In this document: positions 4,642 to 5,882 of the stretch, piece by piece
Layout of the letters: each line of letters begins with the position of its first letter
Position numbering within the stretch: position 1 is the stretch's first letter
NCBI GenBank assembly: GCA_937958665.1
Contig: CALGNM010000327.1
Coordinates: 1 to 5,882 of the forward strand
Origin: an uncultured bacterium
GTDB lineage: Bacteria; Edwardsbacteria; AC1; EtOH8
Length of the DNA: 5,882 bases
Direction of reading: 5' to 3'
The notes under the pieces: model-generated
Seen by the model: the letters and a program-made list of their open reading frames with translations, nothing else
What the model was told of the DNA's origin: nothing
The model's database searches: none
Made by a program: the position numbers and the translations under genes

Positions 4642-5409
4642 ATGATTAGGAATGCCAAGATATCCCGGGAGCCGGAGCTGAAGAGCTTGCCGGTCCATTT
4701 GGGGGTGATAATGGATGGCAACGGCCGTTGGGCCAAGCGCCGGGGCCTGCCCCGCCTGGCCGGGCACCGGGCCGGCATGCGGTCGGTCAAGCAGATCGTC
4801 AACTCCTGCGGGGAGATCGGGGTCAAATACCTGACCCTTTATGCCTTCTCGGTGGAGAACTGGCTGCGGCCCAAGGCTGAGGTCACCGGCCTGATGCGCA
4901 TCCTGCGTGAATATCTGATCAAGGAGATCGACGAGCTGGATACCAAGGGGGTCAAGGTGACGGCCAGCGGCCGGATCGAGGAACTGGAAGGGACGGCCCT
5001 CAAAATACTCAAGGATTCCATCAAACGAACCCAGCACAATCAGGGGCTGGTGCTCAATCTGGCATTGTCCTACGGGGGCAAGTCCGAACTGACCGACGCC
5101 GTCCGGGACATCGCCCGGGAGGTCAAGGCCGGGCGGCTGTCACCGGAGAGGATAGACGAGGGACTGATCTCCAGCTACCTGTATCATCCGGAGATCCCCG
5201 ACCCCGACCTGATCATCCGCACCTCCGGCGAGCACCGGCTGTCCAATTTCCTGATTTGGCAGGGGGCCTATGCCGAGTTCTACACTACCGAGGTGCTTTG
5301 GCCGGACTTCGGCCGGAAAGACCTGATCCAGGCCTTGTTGGAATACCAGGGTCGGGAGCGCCGATTCGGCCGGGTGGGTCCCATCAACCAGCAGCGGGGG
5401 GCATCATGA
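4642..5409 (+). CDS. uppS: Undecaprenyl diphosphate synthase (cis-prenyltransferase)
   Basis: UppS condenses isopentenyl diphosphate units onto farnesyl diphosphate in cis to make C55 undecaprenyl diphosphate, the lipid carrier for peptidoglycan and other wall polymers, at the cytoplasmic membrane face. The 255 residues match the family (253 in E. coli). Key motifs are MDGNGRWAK (24-32) with catalytic Asp25, GHRAG (41-45) with His42, YAFSVENWLRP (67-77), and RTSGEHRLSNFLIWQGAYAEFY (193-214, given as key residues Arg193, Arg199 and Glu212). These match E. coli Asp26, His43, Arg194, Arg200 and Glu213 with a constant offset of one. ATG 4642 is the first possible start, since an in-frame TAG lies just before it (4639-4641), but no clear Shine-Dalgarno precedes it. 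It overlaps cdsA by four bases. Confidence 0.97.
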   Translation: MIRNAKISREPELKSLPVHLGVIMDGNGRWAKRRGLPRLAGHRAGMRSVKQIVNSCGEIGVKYLTLYAFSVENWLRPKAEVTGLMRILREYLIKEIDELDTKGVKVTASGRIEELEGTALKILKDSIKRTQHNQGLVLNLALSYGGKSELTDAVRDIAREVKAGRLSPERIDEGLISSYLYHPEIPDPDLIIRTSGEHRLSNFLIWQGAYAEFYTTEVLWPDFGRKDLIQALLEYQGRERRFGRVGPINQQRGAS

Positions 5410-5827
5410 ACCAAGCCGACCACGATGATTTTCGACCCCGGGACAACAGCCTGAAAAGCCGCTTCCCCACTTTGGGGCTAAGGTTTATGGTGGCTCTTTT
5501 AGGCATACCCCTGATGCTGGGGGCCTCCTTCCTGGGAGGGTACTGGCTGCTGGGGCTGACGACTGGCTTGTCACTGTGCGGCCTGTGGGAATTCTACGGA
5601 TTGGCCCGCTCCAAAGGGCTTTCCCCGCTCAAATGGTGGGGGCTGGCCGGGAGTTTGCCCCTGTTGGCCTATTTGGGCTTTCGTCTGCCGTGGCTCTTGG
5701 CTCTGCAAGTGATTTGGCTGTTGCTATTGATGTCGCACCTGGTGTTCCGGGCCGAGGTGGATAAGTCGCTGGACCGGATTGGAATCACGGCCTTCGGGAT
5801 CTTGTACATCCCCTTGCTGTTTGGGCA
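5406..5827 (+). CDS. cdsA: Phosphatidate cytidylyltransferase (CDP-diacylglycerol synthase), 3' truncated at the contig end
   Basis: CdsA makes CDP-diacylglycerol from phosphatidate and CTP in the inner membrane, the branch point of phospholipid synthesis. About 140 genuine codons remain of a protein usually near 270 residues. A short hydrophilic N-terminus (1-22) leads into hydrophobic spans at roughly 24-41, 45-62, 78-92, 95-112 and 127-140. The LWEFYGLARSKGL segment (60-72), a membrane-edge Glu followed by a Lys-Gly, and GITAFGILYIPLLFG (126-140) fit the N-terminal half of the family. The diagnostic C-terminal signature is missing. Identification rests on these patterns plus its position after uppS, the usual neighbour. 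The ATG overlaps the uppS stop as ATGA, so translation is probably coupled. The frame stays open to the window end, but every codon beyond 5827 comes from adapter sequence. Confidence 0.88.
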
Positions 5828-5882
5828 AGATCGGAAGAGCACACGTCTGAACTCCAGGAACCGAATAAGATCTCGTATGCCG
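5828..5882 (+). other. Illumina TruSeq adapter contamination (not genomic)
   Basis: Bases 5828-5840 are AGATCGGAAGAGC, the universal start of Illumina adapters. They continue without a break through ACACGTCTGAACTCCAG (5841-5857), the read-2/i7 adapter, and end with ATCTCGTATGCCG (5870-5882), the start of the post-index flow-cell sequence. The 12 bases between (5858-5869) equal the expected TCAC plus an 8-base index in length, although the first four read GAAC. Translated in the cdsA frame this gives RKSTRLNS, a peptide widely seen as an adapter artefact. The true contig end is therefore 5827 or a base or so earlier. Confidence 0.97.

Noticed and set aside
5576-5764. 62-residue alternative frame within cdsA
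   Set aside because: It lies wholly inside the CdsA frame, has no ribosome binding site and has no recognisable motif.
5828-5882. Programmed frameshift, fusion or unusual C-terminus of CdsA
   Set aside because: The sequence matches Illumina adapter parts in order, so the unusual residues are technical and not biological.
1-5882. CRISPR array, tRNA, rRNA, insertion sequence or phage features
   Set aside because: No regularly spaced direct repeats, cloverleaf-like segments, transposase or integrase frames, or terminal inverted repeats with target duplications were seen.

Overview
The window reads as the end of a GC-rich bacterial contig, almost certainly from a metagenome or environmental assembly. 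It carries a conserved translation and envelope-lipid gene run on the + strand. The gene order is [3' end of a secreted protein] - rplM - rpsI - rpsB - tsf - pyrH - frr - small 2x[4Fe-4S] ferredoxin - uppS - cdsA (cut off). The first 77 bases encode a C-terminal tail of the kind seen on FlgD-Ig/type IX secretion sorting domains. Together with rplM-rpsI placed directly before rpsB-tsf, this suggests a member of the FCB superphylum or a nearby candidate phylum. That placement is inference, and I cannot name a genus.

Layout: 1-77 is the tail of the upstream gene. 78-305 is an AT-rich intergenic region with a near-consensus sigma70-type promoter (TTGACA, 17 bp, TATACT) and a leader hairpin just before rplM. 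306-1182 holds ribosomal proteins L13 and S9, with a small hairpin between them. 1183-1319 is a non-coding leader that folds into a multi-part hairpin ahead of rpsB. 1320-4549 is a tightly packed block (rpsB, tsf, pyrH, frr, ferredoxin) with gaps of 3 to 20 bases. 4550-4641 contains a branched GC-rich hairpin. 4642-5827 holds uppS and the first half of cdsA, which overlap by 4 bases (ATGA). The last 55 bases, 5828-5882, are not genomic: they match the Illumina TruSeq read-2/i7 adapter.

The genes form a growth-linked set: ribosome subunit proteins (L13, S9, S2), elongation (EF-Ts), ribosome recycling (RRF), pyrimidine nucleotide supply (UMP kinase), the undecaprenyl carrier lipid for cell-wall synthesis (UppS) and CDP-diacylglycerol for phospholipids (CdsA). 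The less expected member is the ferredoxin. In many bacteria this run continues downstream into dxr and other MEP isoprenoid genes, some of whose enzymes need low-potential electrons, so a link to isoprenoid synthesis is possible but unproven.

I found no mobile element, CRISPR array, tRNA or rRNA, and no sign of a new multi-gene system. The most useful points are the adapter at the right end, the candidate regulatory RNA leaders before rpsB and rplM, the Arg/Gly-rich tail on S2, and the ferredoxin.
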